This document shows positions 25,044 through 34,454 of a stretch of DNA of 64,000 nucleotides, in pieces. The notes beneath the pieces are model-generated. The model saw only the letters and a program-made list of their open reading frames with translations, had not been told where the DNA came from and did not search any database. The position numbers and the translations under genes are program-made. Each line of letters begins with the position of its first letter. Within the stretch, counting starts at the first letter, position 1. Source of the stretch: Clostridiales bacterium (lineage in GTDB: Bacteria; Bacillota; Clostridia; Christensenellales; Pumilibacteraceae); contig JAFLVD010000001.1 of NCBI GenBank assembly GCA_022508485.1, forward strand, positions 124,001 through 188,000, read 5' to 3'.

Positions 25044-25824
25044 TTTTTATCTCCTCATAAAACCGTTGAGCGTTTTTGTAAAGAAATTTGTTAGTATCTT
25101 CTTCTGTATATCCGAGCTTATTAAGCTCGGTTATAAGCGCGTCGATACCGTTATAGTCGTTAAAATCACTCGGGAGATCGTCGCTTCCGAAAAAGTCGGT
25201 GCCGAGACACAGTACGTCCGTGCCGTATCTTTGCGAAAAACTATCGATCGATTGGGCAAGCTCTTTGGCGTTTGTCGCGCCGGTAAACTTTTTGACGGCT
25301 GAAAGTCCGATTATCCCCTGCCGAGATATAAGAGCTTTAATCTGCTCGTCGTCCAAGCACCTTTCGCAGCACGTAAAGCCGGTATGGGAACACATCGGGC
25401 GCTTTGCGGCGTCTACCACCGGGTAAAAGCTTTGCTTGTTTAAATGTGCTGTATCGAGCGCGCACAAGCCGTTAATCTTGTTTATAAGCGCACGGCCGCG
25501 CGCGGTAAGCTTGCCGAGCGACAACGCGCCGCCTGCATAAATATTATCATAATTCCAGGTAAGAGAGCAATAAAAATACCTTGAAAAATCAAATTTTTCT
25601 TCCGCATTTTTTATTTCGAGAAACCCGAGGTCCTCAATTGCGACAGGAACGCCGAAGCCCGACAGCAAATCCGTGAGGTTATTTACTCTATCCGTCGCTT
25701 CGTAGTCTCCGAATTCAGACGTCCAAATCACGCTGGTAACCGTGCCGTGAGCACGCTCTATGTAGCCGCTGAAACGGCTGAACTCGATAACAGTCGGAAA
25801 ATCGTTATGCAAATCGAAAAACAT
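25027..25824 (-). CDS. Membrane dipeptidase-like protein (peptidase M19)
   Basis: A 265-residue zinc dipeptidase homologue. The metal ligands of family M19 can be placed: His6 and Asp8 (DLHND), Glu in AIEDLGF, His in LDTAHLN, His in CSHTGF, and the active-site Asp in LGTDFFG. It is shorter than most M19 enzymes (over 300 residues), so it may be a minimal form. No signal peptide. The ATG has no clear Shine-Dalgarno. Its overlap with purB suggests co-transcription; the substrate is unknown. Confidence 0.85.
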   Translation of the reverse strand: MFFDLHNDFPTVIEFSRFSGYIERAHGTVTSVIWTSEFGDYEATDRVNNLTDLLSGFGVPVAIEDLGFLEIKNAEEKFDFSRYFYCSLTWNYDNIYAGGALSLGKLTARGRALINKINGLCALDTAHLNKQSFYPVVDAAKRPMCSHTGFTCCERCLDDEQIKALISRQGIIGLSAVKKFTGATNAKELAQSIDSFSQRYGTDVLCLGTDFFGSDDLPSDFNDYNGIDALITELNKLGYTEEDTNKFLYKNAQRFYEEIKNERYL

Positions 25825-25898
25825 AATCGAATTTATGCAATAACGCTTTACTGTGTTACTGTTTTGGATAATTTACGCTATTTAAATCCAAAAGAAAC

Positions 25899-25921
25899 AC
25901 GCGCCGATGTACGACGCGCGT
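25899..25921 (-). terminator. Possible terminator after ispH-rpsA
   Basis: A 6-bp GC-rich stem (ACGCGC / GCGCGT) with a following TTTCTTTT on the minus strand, 10 bp after the stop. Confidence 0.5.
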
Positions 25922-25931
25922 TTAAAATCGA

Positions 25932-27995
25932 TTAGTCTTTTTTATCTTTGTCGTCGCCGACGTCCTTTAAGAGGTCCGCAAACACGGTGTTATCCGCTTT
26001 TTCGCTGTACACGTCGCTTTCCTCGACAACCTTTTTGGCAGGCTTCTTTTCGACGACGGGCTTTTCTTCCTCGATGCAAGCGCGGATACTTAAAGTGGTC
26101 TTGCGGTGCGCCTCGTCGTAAGCAAGGATTTTAACCTTGACTTCCTGGCCGGAATGAAGCACTTCGTTAATATCTTTAACGTATGTCGCGGCGGCCTCGG
26201 ACACGTGGACAAGGCCCTCGATGCCCGGCTCTATCTCGACAAACGCGCCGTAAGGCAGAACGCTTACGACCTTGCCGGTAACGACCGAACCGACGGGGTG
26301 CTTTTCCATGCACTTATCAAAGGGGTGCGGCTGAAGCTCGCGGTAGCCGAGCGAAACGCGCTGTTTTTCCCTATCGGTTTTAAGCACCAAAAAGTCGTAG
26401 GTCTTGCCGACCTCGAGCACTTCGTCGGGCGAATCGATATGCGTGTACGACAAGTGATCGATATGCGCAAGGCAGTCGATACCGTCGACGCTTACGAACG
26501 CGCCGTAAGGGCTGATGCGTTTAACCTCGCCGGCAACAACGACGTCCGGCTTGACGTTTTCCCAGAAGATCTCAGCCTTTTTGTCGCGCTCTTTCTTTTC
26601 CTCTTCGAGGATTACGCGCTGCGAAGCGACAATCTTATGTCCGATATCGTCTATTTCGAGAGCGCGGAGTCTGAGCGTTTTTCCGACGAACTTTTTAAGA
26701 TCGGGAACAAACTTGAGACGGATTTGCGACGCCGGAACGAATACGCGATACGCGCCGAGCGAACCGACAAGACCGCCCTTCGTTTCCTTTTTGACAATCA
26801 TTTCGAAAATGCTGCCGTCGCGGATTTGGTCGACCGCCTCGTCCGTTTTAAGCATTAAATCCGCACGACGCTTAGACAGCAGAACACAACCGCTGACGTC
26901 GTCGCGTGTTTTAACTATAATGGCGTCGATAACAGTCCCGGCGGGATAATCCTCGGGCTTGTACTCGCCTTCGTCGCACACTTCGCTTTTCTCGATGAAG
27001 CCGTCGTTTTTGCCACCGATATTGACTCGGATGCCTTCCGCATTCGCGTAGATAACGGTGCCTTTAACCGGCTTACCCTCGCGGTAGCGAGTGCCTGTTT
27101 CGCTGTTGATGGCGTTGATAAACTCTTCGTTGCTTGCTTCGCCAAATTCCTGACCCATGTAAGTCTTTACCTCCATAATCGACTCGGTCGGAGTCGATGC
27201 CCCTGCGACTATTGCTATTTTTTCGCATTGGGGAATTACCGAATTTTCGAGATCGCCGAGAGACTGAATGAAAAACGTATTGGGGTTTTGGGCCTTGCAC
27301 AGGTCGAACAGCTTGTTGGTGTTACTGCTCGACTTGTCGCCTACGACCAAGACGCAATCGCATTCTGCGGCCAAAATAACCGCTTCTCTTTGGCGCTCAT
27401 AAGTAGTATAGCAAATTGTGTCGAATATTTCAAGTGTTTTAAAATGAATTTTATGTATTTTTTCCGAAAGTTCTTTGAATTTTTTTCCGTCGAATGTGGT
27501 TTGGCACACAAAACACACATTGTCAAGCTCGGTTAGCTTGTCTAAATCCTCTTCGTTTGATATGATCGTGGCCGTGTTGTCGCACCAGCCGGACGTCGCC
27601 GTAACCTCCGGGTGGTCCGCCGAGCCTATTATTACTATATGATAGCCGGCCTTATAGTGCTTATAAACGATATCGTGAATTTTTGAAACGAACGGACAAG
27701 TGGCGTCCACAATGTCGTAGCCCTTGTTTTTGATTTGCTCGTAGGTGGACTTTGCCGCGCCGTGAGATCTGATTATAACCTTTCCGCTTTGCCCCTCGGA
27801 AAGAGTGGGAAGCTCGTCCACCGAATAAACGGTTTTAAGTCCGCTTTTACTCAGTCCGCTGATAACGGTTTTGTTGTGAGTAATCTCGCCGAGAAGGTAT
27901 GTGTTATCTTCGCCGGCGTGAGCGTACGCCAAGTCGACGGCTTTTTTTACACCGAAGCAAAATCCTGCGTTACTTGCTATTTTTAGAAGCGGCAT
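25932..27995 (-). CDS. ispH: IspH-ribosomal protein S1 fusion
   Basis: Two proteins in one chain of 687 residues. Residues 1-285 are HMBPP reductase (IspH/LytB), the last enzyme of the MEP isoprenoid pathway, with the three [4Fe-4S] cysteines Cys13 (AGFCFGVKKAV), Cys100 (DATCPFV) and Cys195 (DTICYTT). Residues about 308-650 hold four S1 RNA-binding domains, as in ribosomal protein S1 homologues. The C-terminus is charged. This fusion is known across Clostridia. It overlaps plsC by 26 bp. dxs and ispA of the same pathway are at 58-61 kb. Confidence 0.96.
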   Translation of the reverse strand: MPLLKIASNAGFCFGVKKAVDLAYAHAGEDNTYLLGEITHNKTVISGLSKSGLKTVYSVDELPTLSEGQSGKVIIRSHGAAKSTYEQIKNKGYDIVDATCPFVSKIHDIVYKHYKAGYHIVIIGSADHPEVTATSGWCDNTATIISNEEDLDKLTELDNVCFVCQTTFDGKKFKELSEKIHKIHFKTLEIFDTICYTTYERQREAVILAAECDCVLVVGDKSSSNTNKLFDLCKAQNPNTFFIQSLGDLENSVIPQCEKIAIVAGASTPTESIMEVKTYMGQEFGEASNEEFINAINSETGTRYREGKPVKGTVIYANAEGIRVNIGGKNDGFIEKSEVCDEGEYKPEDYPAGTVIDAIIVKTRDDVSGCVLLSKRRADLMLKTDEAVDQIRDGSIFEMIVKKETKGGLVGSLGAYRVFVPASQIRLKFVPDLKKFVGKTLRLRALEIDDIGHKIVASQRVILEEEKKERDKKAEIFWENVKPDVVVAGEVKRISPYGAFVSVDGIDCLAHIDHLSYTHIDSPDEVLEVGKTYDFLVLKTDREKQRVSLGYRELQPHPFDKCMEKHPVGSVVTGKVVSVLPYGAFVEIEPGIEGLVHVSEAAATYVKDINEVLHSGQEVKVKILAYDEAHRKTTLSIRACIEEEKPVVEKKPAKKVVEESDVYSEKADNTVFADLLKDVGDDKDKKD

Positions 27996-28692
27996 AATCC
28001 CTCTTGGCCAACTTGTACATCTTTTTTAATTGGCGCTTTTCTTCCTTTTTGCGCTTTTTGTCCTCTTTCCAGCCTTTGCGCTCTACCCAATCGTCGAGCT
28101 TGTCGAGCGTTTTTTGCATGGCTTCTCTAAACCTTTCGGTTGCTTTTTCGAGCGTCGCCTCGTCGACGCGCTTTCCCACAAGATCGTCGAGATACACCCT
28201 ATCGCCAACGCCCAAATAGTTACGTTTAAAAAACTTGCCCTTGTGGTGAACGACAATGGGCACAATGCTGACTCCGGATCGAAGAGCAAAAAGTGCCGAG
28301 CCGGAGTGAAGCGGTTGAAGCGAACGGTCGACTTTGTTACGCGTTCCCTCCGGGAAAACTGTAAGCGCTTCGCCGCCTTGCAAAGAGGAAATAACCTCAC
28401 GCATAGACGAAAGCTCGGGCTTGTCTCGGTTTACGAAAATAACACCGACGACTTTTTTAAGGAACCAGCGCTTTATGCCCTTGCCTTCGTTCTCCTTTTT
28501 GGAAAGGAAGCGCTTGTACCCGGGAATCCAAAAGACCTCGTAAGCGACGTCCATCCAGGAAAGGTGGTTTGTTATTATAAGCTGGCCGTTGTCAAACTTT
28601 TGATACTTGTCCTTATCCATCACCTTGCAAGGGAACAAGAACGGCGCAATCGGATACAACAGCCCTCTTACAAACAAAAGCGACTTTTTCAT
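27970..28692 (-). CDS. plsC: 1-acyl-sn-glycerol-3-phosphate acyltransferase
   Basis: Adds the second acyl chain to lysophosphatidic acid. 240 residues; the catalytic HX4D motif is NHLSWMD, and the glycerol-phosphate-binding motif FPEGTR follows about 75 residues later, then VPIVVHHKG. A Lys/Arg-rich C-terminus is unusual but commonly ends membrane-bound acyltransferases of this group. Its start abuts the end of aroH-cmk. Confidence 0.93.
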   Translation of the reverse strand: MKKSLLFVRGLLYPIAPFLFPCKVMDKDKYQKFDNGQLIITNHLSWMDVAYEVFWIPGYKRFLSKKENEGKGIKRWFLKKVVGVIFVNRDKPELSSMREVISSLQGGEALTVFPEGTRNKVDRSLQPLHSGSALFALRSGVSIVPIVVHHKGKFFKRNYLGVGDRVYLDDLVGKRVDEATLEKATERFREAMQKTLDKLDDWVERKGWKEDKKRKKEEKRQLKKMYKLAKRDYAASKNSK

Positions 28693-29705
28693 TAAAGCGC
28701 CTCCGCGATAATTCCGACTACGTAGTCGATAACCTCGTCTGCGGTCATATTGTCAGAATTGACTTCTATGGCGTCGTAAGATTTTTTCAGCGGTGCGATT
28801 TTTCTCGTCATGTCGTTTTTGTCGCGCTTATTTACGTCCTCTAACACGCCTTCGAATGTAACCTTTTCGCCTTTTGCTTTAAGCTCTTCGTACCGCCTTC
28901 TCGCACGCTCTTCGGGCGACGCCGTAAGATAGAACTTAAACTCGGATTCGGGAAGCACAACCGTTCCGATATCGCGCCCGTCGAGTATTACGGACTGCGA
29001 CTTGGCTATATCGCGCTGCAAGGACAAAAGCTTTTCGCGCACATACGGTATAGCCGAGCAATTAGACGCCGCCATAGACACTTCGGGCGTTCTAATCTTG
29101 CCCGAAACGTCCTCGCCGTCGAGAAGCACGCTCTGTACGCCGTCGGTGTATTTTATCCCCACCTGCACGTTTTTTAAACATTTTTCGACCGCCTTGGGAT
29201 CGTCGCTCGGTACCGAAAAATTTATAAGCTTTAGCCCGAGCGCACGGTACAGCGCGCCGGTGTCGAGATAGGTAATGCCCAGCTTTTTTGCGACCGCCTT
29301 TGCGACCGTACTTTTCCCTGCGCCGCTCGGTCCGTCGAGCGCAACCGAATACACCGCGCATAAATCGGGTCGAAGTACGCGCGCGCCGTTTAGATACACG
29401 TTTCTAACCGGCTTATCGCTGTAACACGTAACCAAAACCCTTATGCACGAGGTGAGCGCGCCGTCGATTTTGGGTTCGAGCGTAGAAAACAGCGGCACGT
29501 TGTGTCCTGCCTCTCTTACCGCGCGCGCAGGATAAAACGCCGTTACGTCGTCGGTGAGCGAAAACGTTACGTTAACGACGTCGTCGTCCGAAATACCGTT
29601 GCGAAGATAGATCGCGTCGATAAGTCTGACCGAACACTCGGTTATGCTTTTAACCGTGTTTTGCGCGGTGATTGCGCCTCTTACAGAAACTATTTTTTTA
29701 TCCAT
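28692..29705 (-). CDS. cmk: AroH-type chorismate mutase fused to cytidylate kinase
   Basis: One 337-residue chain with two enzymes. Residues 1-115 match the monofunctional AroH chorismate mutase fold of Bacillus: Arg9 (SVRGA), Glu77 (TLEPK), Arg89 (CIRV) and Tyr104 (VYL), equivalent to Arg7, Glu78, Arg90 and Tyr108, with the C-terminal VLRPDL motif. Bacillus Cys75 is Ser here. Residues about 118-337 are CMP kinase: P-loop GPSGAGKS at 125-132, LDTGALYRAL, LDGRDIGTVV. Chorismate mutase gives prephenate for Phe/Tyr; Cmk makes CDP/dCDP. The two pathways are unrelated. Neighbours plsC and ispH-rpsA match the usual cmk context. Confidence 0.93.
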   Translation of the reverse strand: MDKKIVSVRGAITAQNTVKSITECSVRLIDAIYLRNGISDDDVVNVTFSLTDDVTAFYPARAVREAGHNVPLFSTLEPKIDGALTSCIRVLVTCYSDKPVRNVYLNGARVLRPDLCAVYSVALDGPSGAGKSTVAKAVAKKLGITYLDTGALYRALGLKLINFSVPSDDPKAVEKCLKNVQVGIKYTDGVQSVLLDGEDVSGKIRTPEVSMAASNCSAIPYVREKLLSLQRDIAKSQSVILDGRDIGTVVLPESEFKFYLTASPEERARRRYEELKAKGEKVTFEGVLEDVNKRDKNDMTRKIAPLKKSYDAIEVNSDNMTADEVIDYVVGIIAEAL

Positions 29706-30903
29706 TGTTACCTACCGCGCCCGTCCCTGCGATAAAGCCGGTGGCAAGCGCTATATGAAAATTATATCCGCCCGTAAGAGCGTCGACGTCGAGCACCTCG
29801 CCGCCGAAATACAAACCCTTAACAAGCTTGGATTCCATTGTTTTGGGATCGACGTCCTTAACGTCCACGCCGCCCTGCGTTATAACGGCATGGTCGAAAC
29901 CCTCGTTGCCGTTAACGGTAAGCGTAAATTCTTTAACCGCCGTACACAGCTTGCGGCGTTCCGACTTGGTTATCGAATTGACGCGCTTTTCGGGGTCGAT
30001 TCCCGACCTTTCTATTATAAACGGAATTATCGATTTTGGCAATAGCAAATCGAGCGAATTTTTAAACTGTTTGTTCTTTTGCGCCTCGAAATCCTTGATT
30101 ATCCTATCGTCAAGCTCGTCGAAAGGAATAGACGGCTTTAAATCGACGGTAATTTTATACGGAAACGCCATTTTCGCCGTGTACGCCGAAAGCGTTAAAA
30201 TAATGGGTCCCGAAACGCCGTTGTCGGTAATCAGCATGTCGCCGAATATCGGCTTAACGCCAACGCACGAGACCGATACGTGTTTAAGGGTAAGGCCTTT
30301 CGCCTTAGATAAATCTTCGGCGCAGCATAGCGCTACGAGCGAGGGGTACGGCTTTACGATTTTATGCCCGAAAGACTCTATTATTTTGTGCGCGCTGCCG
30401 TCCGAGCCGGTCATCGGATAGCTTACTCCGCCCGTGCAAAGTATTACTTTATCAAAGCGCTCTGCACCGTAATTTGATTTTACGGTAAACGTATCGCCAT
30501 CTTTTTTTATGCTCGATATTTTCGCGTCGGTGCGAATGACCGTGCCGTTATCGGTTGCGTATTTTGTTAGCGCTTTGGTAACGTCGCTCGCTTTGTCGGA
30601 CAGCGGAAAGGCGCGCCTGCCGCGTTCCGTTTTAGTCTTACAAGCGTTGTTTTCGAGCAAATTTACGGCGTCGTCGGGGGTAAAGCGGTACAGCGCACCG
30701 CGCAAAAATTTGGCGTTAGTTACTACGTTTTGTAAAAAAGTGGGAACGTCGCACACGTTTGTAAAATTACACCTGCCCTTTCCGGTGATGTAAATTTTCC
30801 GGCCGACCTTATCCTTATGCTCGAAAAGTACGACCTCGGCGCCGACCGCGCTTCCCGACGCGACAAGTCCTGCGGCACCGCCGCCCACAACGGCTATTCT
30901 CAT
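29698..30903 (-). CDS. HI0933/BaiN-type FAD-dependent oxidoreductase
   Basis: A 401-residue flavoprotein of the HI0933-like family. The N-terminal dinucleotide motif GGGAAGL, the motif GRKIYITGKGRCNFTN, LCTGGVSYPMTGSDG and the C-terminal GGEVLDVDALTGGYNFHIALATG are all hallmarks. Members have been given roles from aminoacetone oxidase to bile-acid BaiN reductase, but most are uncharacterised, so I do not assign a substrate. Overlaps the surE stop by 4 bp and aroH-cmk by 8 bp, so it is part of the long operon. Confidence 0.92.
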   Translation of the reverse strand: MRIAVVGGGAAGLVASGSAVGAEVVLFEHKDKVGRKIYITGKGRCNFTNVCDVPTFLQNVVTNAKFLRGALYRFTPDDAVNLLENNACKTKTERGRRAFPLSDKASDVTKALTKYATDNGTVIRTDAKISSIKKDGDTFTVKSNYGAERFDKVILCTGGVSYPMTGSDGSAHKIIESFGHKIVKPYPSLVALCCAEDLSKAKGLTLKHVSVSCVGVKPIFGDMLITDNGVSGPIILTLSAYTAKMAFPYKITVDLKPSIPFDELDDRIIKDFEAQKNKQFKNSLDLLLPKSIIPFIIERSGIDPEKRVNSITKSERRKLCTAVKEFTLTVNGNEGFDHAVITQGGVDVKDVDPKTMESKLVKGLYFGGEVLDVDALTGGYNFHIALATGFIAGTGAVGNNG

Positions 30904-31637
30904 AAAACGAACTTTTCCTTTTTAAGTAATTCAAGAGCGGTATAATCTGTCATATCCACCGTTAAAGGTGTTACGGTAATGTATCCGTCGTTGCAAAGCG
31001 CTTCGTCCGTTTCTTCTTCAAACCCACCGTTACCTCGATATCCGTCAACGCTCATTTGACCGTTTTTATCGCCGTATACGTCTATAAACGTCGGCAGAAC
31101 GCACATCTTTGCAATTCGCACTCCGCGCGGCTTGCACTTTGGGAAATTGATGTTGAGAAAGACGCCGTTCGAAAGATTATACGCCATGAACAAATCGAGA
31201 TTGTTTTTTACGAACTCGGCACAGCGCGCGTATATATCGGCGGACGTGTCTTTATCGAAAGCCGAAAGAGCGATTGCTCTATACCCGAGGCTTGCGGCGT
31301 CGCTTGCCACTGCAATAGTGCCCGAGAATAGTATATCGATACCGAGGTTTCTTCCCGAATTTATCCCCGAAATGACAATATCAGGATTGGGCGCAAAATT
31401 TAAAAGTCCGAGTTTAAGGCAATCGACCGGCGTGCCTTTAACGGCATAAGTATCGATATCGGACTCCACCTTGCGCCACAAAATGGTTTTGGGGGCAAGT
31501 GTTACGGAATGAGAAGAAGCCGACCTCTGCGAGTCCGGCGCAACGATTGTAACCTCGTGTTCCTTTTTAAACAAATCGGCGACGGCTTTAATCCCTATCG
31601 AATCAAAGCCGTCGTCGTTTACAAGCAGTATTTTCAT
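30900..31637 (-). CDS. surE: 5'/3'-nucleotidase SurE
   Basis: Metal-dependent nucleoside monophosphate phosphatase. 245 residues with the N-terminal LVNDDGFDS metal site, the SASSHSVT motif, the GTPVDCLKLGL motif and SGINSGRNLG. The length is normal. Overlaps the end of oadA by 4 bp, so it is translated with the decarboxylase cluster, although SurE has no known link to it. Confidence 0.95.
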   Translation of the reverse strand: MKILLVNDDGFDSIGIKAVADLFKKEHEVTIVAPDSQRSASSHSVTLAPKTILWRKVESDIDTYAVKGTPVDCLKLGLLNFAPNPDIVISGINSGRNLGIDILFSGTIAVASDAASLGYRAIALSAFDKDTSADIYARCAEFVKNNLDLFMAYNLSNGVFLNINFPKCKPRGVRIAKMCVLPTFIDVYGDKNGQMSVDGYRGNGGFEEETDEALCNDGYITVTPLTVDMTDYTALELLKKEKFVL

Positions 31638-33031
31638 ACGGGCTGAACCTTGTTCGCGCCGTCGTATATCGTCTTATCTATGCCGTGCATCTTTGCCTCG
31701 CGCATTTTAAAGAACGGTATCGCAAGCTGAGGGAACAAAGCGTAAGTGAGGACATCCTCTTCCTGAATGGCGTATTCCTCAATCTCTTTTTTGTACTTAT
31801 CAAGCTCGGGCGGAATATTATCGGCAGGACGGCAGGTAATCCTCGGCGTATCGCCTATTATCTTTTTGATTATCTTTGCGTCCGGCTCGACGGGAAGTCG
31901 TCCGTACTCGCCGGCTACAACGCCCTTCGTCTCCTTAGTAACGGTTTTGTACCGCTCGCCCGAAAGCACGTTAAGGACGGCCTGCGTGCCTACAATCTGC
32001 GACGACGGAGTAACAAGCGGAGGGAAGCCCATGTCCGCACGAACTCTCGGCACTTCCTCTAATACTTCCGTCAGTCTGTCCGACGCATTTTGCTGTTTAA
32101 GCTGGCTTATAAGGTTGCTTAACATTCCGCCGGGAACCTGGTAGATAAGCGCGTTAACGTCTACTTTAAGCACCTTAGGATTTAGTATTCCGTCATTTGT
32201 AAGCCGTTCTGCGACCTTACGGAAGTACACCGTGCATTTATTAAGCTTTTCGAGGTCGAGGCCGGTATCGTACTCGGTGCCTTGGAGGGAGGCTACGAGC
32301 GACTCGGTCGCAGGCTGACTGGTGCCGTTTCCGAGCGGCGACAGCGCGGTATCGACGATATCGCACCCTGCCTCAATCGCTTTAAGATTGACCATATCGC
32401 CGGTTCCGGCGGTGTTGTGCGTGTGAAGATGAACGGGAATTTTTACCTTGTCTTTAATCTTGGACACAAGCTCGTACGCGGTGTACGGCAAAAGAAGGTT
32501 TGCCATATCTTTTATGCAGATAATATCCGCGCCCATTCCCTGTAATTCCACAGCGAGCTTTACGAAATAGTCTATCGTGTGTACCTTGCTCGTCGTGTAG
32601 CAAAGCGCCGCCTCGACCGTTCCGCCGTATTTTTTGGTGCTGTCAATCGCCTGCTTCATATTGCGGACGTCGTTAAGCGCGTCGAAGATACGAATAACGT
32701 CGATACCGTTCTTAACGGAAAGACGGCAGAACTCGTCCACAACGTCGTCGGCATAATGCTTGTAGCCGAGGATGTTCTGGCCACGGAACAGCATTTGAAG
32801 CTTGGTATTGGGTATAGCCTTACGAAGCGCGCGAAGCCTTTCCCACGGATCCTCGTTAAGAAATCTCAAGCAGGAATCAAACGTTGCGCCGCCCCACGCT
32901 TCGAGCGCGTAAAACCCTACGTCGTCGAGGAGTTTTGCCGCAGGAAGCATTTCGTCGGTACACATGCGCGTTGCCGCCTGGGACTGGTGCGCGTCGCGCA
33001 GTATCGTTTCCATTATTTTTACTTTAGCCAT
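31634..33031 (-). CDS. oadA: Oxaloacetate decarboxylase alpha / transcarboxylase 5S-like carboxyltransferase
   Basis: TIM-barrel carboxyltransferase that moves CO2 between oxaloacetate/pyruvate and biotin. 465 residues: the first metal/substrate motif ETILRDAHQS, the carboxylated-Lys motif CIKDMANLL, the metal His pair HLHTHNTAG, and the conserved PYC-OADA domain after it. The usual C-terminal biotin domain of OadA/PycB is absent; the biotin carrier is a separate gene (34455-34808), as in propionibacterial transcarboxylase, whose 5S subunit this resembles. GAGG precedes the ATG. Confidence 0.92.
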   Translation of the reverse strand: MAKVKIMETILRDAHQSQAATRMCTDEMLPAAKLLDDVGFYALEAWGGATFDSCLRFLNEDPWERLRALRKAIPNTKLQMLFRGQNILGYKHYADDVVDEFCRLSVKNGIDVIRIFDALNDVRNMKQAIDSTKKYGGTVEAALCYTTSKVHTIDYFVKLAVELQGMGADIICIKDMANLLLPYTAYELVSKIKDKVKIPVHLHTHNTAGTGDMVNLKAIEAGCDIVDTALSPLGNGTSQPATESLVASLQGTEYDTGLDLEKLNKCTVYFRKVAERLTNDGILNPKVLKVDVNALIYQVPGGMLSNLISQLKQQNASDRLTEVLEEVPRVRADMGFPPLVTPSSQIVGTQAVLNVLSGERYKTVTKETKGVVAGEYGRLPVEPDAKIIKKIIGDTPRITCRPADNIPPELDKYKKEIEEYAIQEEDVLTYALFPQLAIPFFKMREAKMHGIDKTIYDGANKVQPV

Positions 33032-33059
33032 AATATAACCTCAAATTATTTAACGCATT

Positions 33060-34445
33060 TTAGATGGGGAACATCGAAAGCAGTATGCCGGCCGCAACGG
33101 CAGAGCCTATAACACCTGCAACGTTGGGACCCATGGCGTGCATAAGAATATAGTTATTGGGATCTTCCTTTTGAGCGACCGTCTGCGACACTCGCGCCGC
33201 CATAGGCACGGCGGAAACGCCGGCGCTGCCTATTAAAGGATTTATCTTGCCCTTAGAGAGTACGCACATAAGCTTGCCCATAAGCAGTCCGCCGAGCGTA
33301 CCCACCATAAACGCCGCAAGTCCGAGCACTACTATTTTAAGCGTATCGAGCGTAAGGAATGTGGTGCCGAGCGCCTTTGCCCCGACGCAGATACCGAGGA
33401 ATATCGTAATGGTGTTCATAAGTCCGTTGCTTGCCGTCTGACTAAGTCTGTCGGTAACGAGACATTCTTTAAGAAGGTTGCCAAGCATAAGCATACCGAG
33501 TAGCGGCAAAGAGTCGGGTATTATAAGTCCGCAAACAAGCGTTACTATAATCGGGAAAACTATTTTTTCGCGCTTGGAAACGGGACGAAGCTGTTCCATT
33601 TTTATGGAACGCTCTTTTTTGGTTGTTACAAGCTTCATGAGCGGCGGCTGTATTATAGGGATTAGCGCCATGTACGAATACGCCGCAACCGTTATCGCAG
33701 GCAATAAGTCGAACTGTTTAAGCATCGTCGTAACGTATATCGACGTAGGACCGTCCGCGCCGCCTATAATAGCGATTGCCGCGGCTTCCGCGCCCTGAAA
33801 GCCGAAGCATATTGCAAGAAAGAGCGTAAGGAAAATTCCGAGCTGAGCCGCCGCGCCCAAAAGGAAGCTTTTGGGATTGGCAATAAGCGGACCGAAGTCT
33901 GTCATTGCGCCTATGCCGAGGAATATAATCGGAGGGAAAATAACCCACTCGACGCCCTTTTCCATATAGTACATAAAGCCGCCGGCACTCTGCGCCACGG
34001 TGGATACGCCGGTAAGCGTGATAGTTTGCGCCGACTCGTTATACACGGCGTAGCCGCCTGAAATAAGCTGCTGCATACCGTTCTGCTCGAGAAGCGTTTT
34101 TATAAGGTCGGCGTTTACTATTTGAACGGAAGAATCGCCGAGTGTTATAAAGTCTACCGACTGAAGATTGATAGAATACGCGGTGCCTTCGAGCGCGTTT
34201 TTAATAACGTCGTCGCCAAACGCGATATTGACGGACGGTTCTTTCATAAGTATCGCCGCCGCGCCCGGTATGTTTACGAAAAGCATACCGAACCCTATGG
34301 GAACAAGCAAGAGCGGCTCTTTTTTAAGTCCGATGCCCACAAACAGCAAAACGAGCGCGATAACAATCATCACGTAGTTTTGCCATGAGGACTGAACAAA
34401 GCCCGTGCTTCCCCACAGCGATTTAAGCATCTCTACGAAATGCAT
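33060..34445 (-). CDS. oadB: Na+-translocating decarboxylase beta subunit (OadB)
   Basis: Integral membrane subunit that couples decarboxylation of carboxybiotin to Na+ export. 461 residues; the key acidic motif GGADGPTSIYV with Asp231, the motif GIGAMTDFGPLIANPK, and the C-terminal VSAVPMAARVSQ...HAMGPNVAG are all present. Residues about 64-155, between the first hairpin of transmembrane segments and GIGAMTDFG, form a hydrophilic insert not expected in standard OadB (about 370-430 residues). GGAG lies before the ATG. Flanked by oadA and the biotin carrier. Confidence 0.93.
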   Translation of the reverse strand: MHFVEMLKSLWGSTGFVQSSWQNYVMIVIALVLLFVGIGLKKEPLLLVPIGFGMLFVNIPGAAAILMKEPSVNIAFGDDVIKNALEGTAYSINLQSVDFITLGDSSVQIVNADLIKTLLEQNGMQQLISGGYAVYNESAQTITLTGVSTVAQSAGGFMYYMEKGVEWVIFPPIIFLGIGAMTDFGPLIANPKSFLLGAAAQLGIFLTLFLAICFGFQGAEAAAIAIIGGADGPTSIYVTTMLKQFDLLPAITVAAYSYMALIPIIQPPLMKLVTTKKERSIKMEQLRPVSKREKIVFPIIVTLVCGLIIPDSLPLLGMLMLGNLLKECLVTDRLSQTASNGLMNTITIFLGICVGAKALGTTFLTLDTLKIVVLGLAAFMVGTLGGLLMGKLMCVLSKGKINPLIGSAGVSAVPMAARVSQTVAQKEDPNNYILMHAMGPNVAGVIGSAVAAGILLSMFPI

Positions 34446-34454
34446 ATCCTCTCC

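Noticed and set aside
25825..25898. A leaderless promoter for the M19 gene (CATAAA 7 nt before ATG)
   Set aside because: The -10 match is poor and no acceptable -35 lies 16-18 bp upstream.
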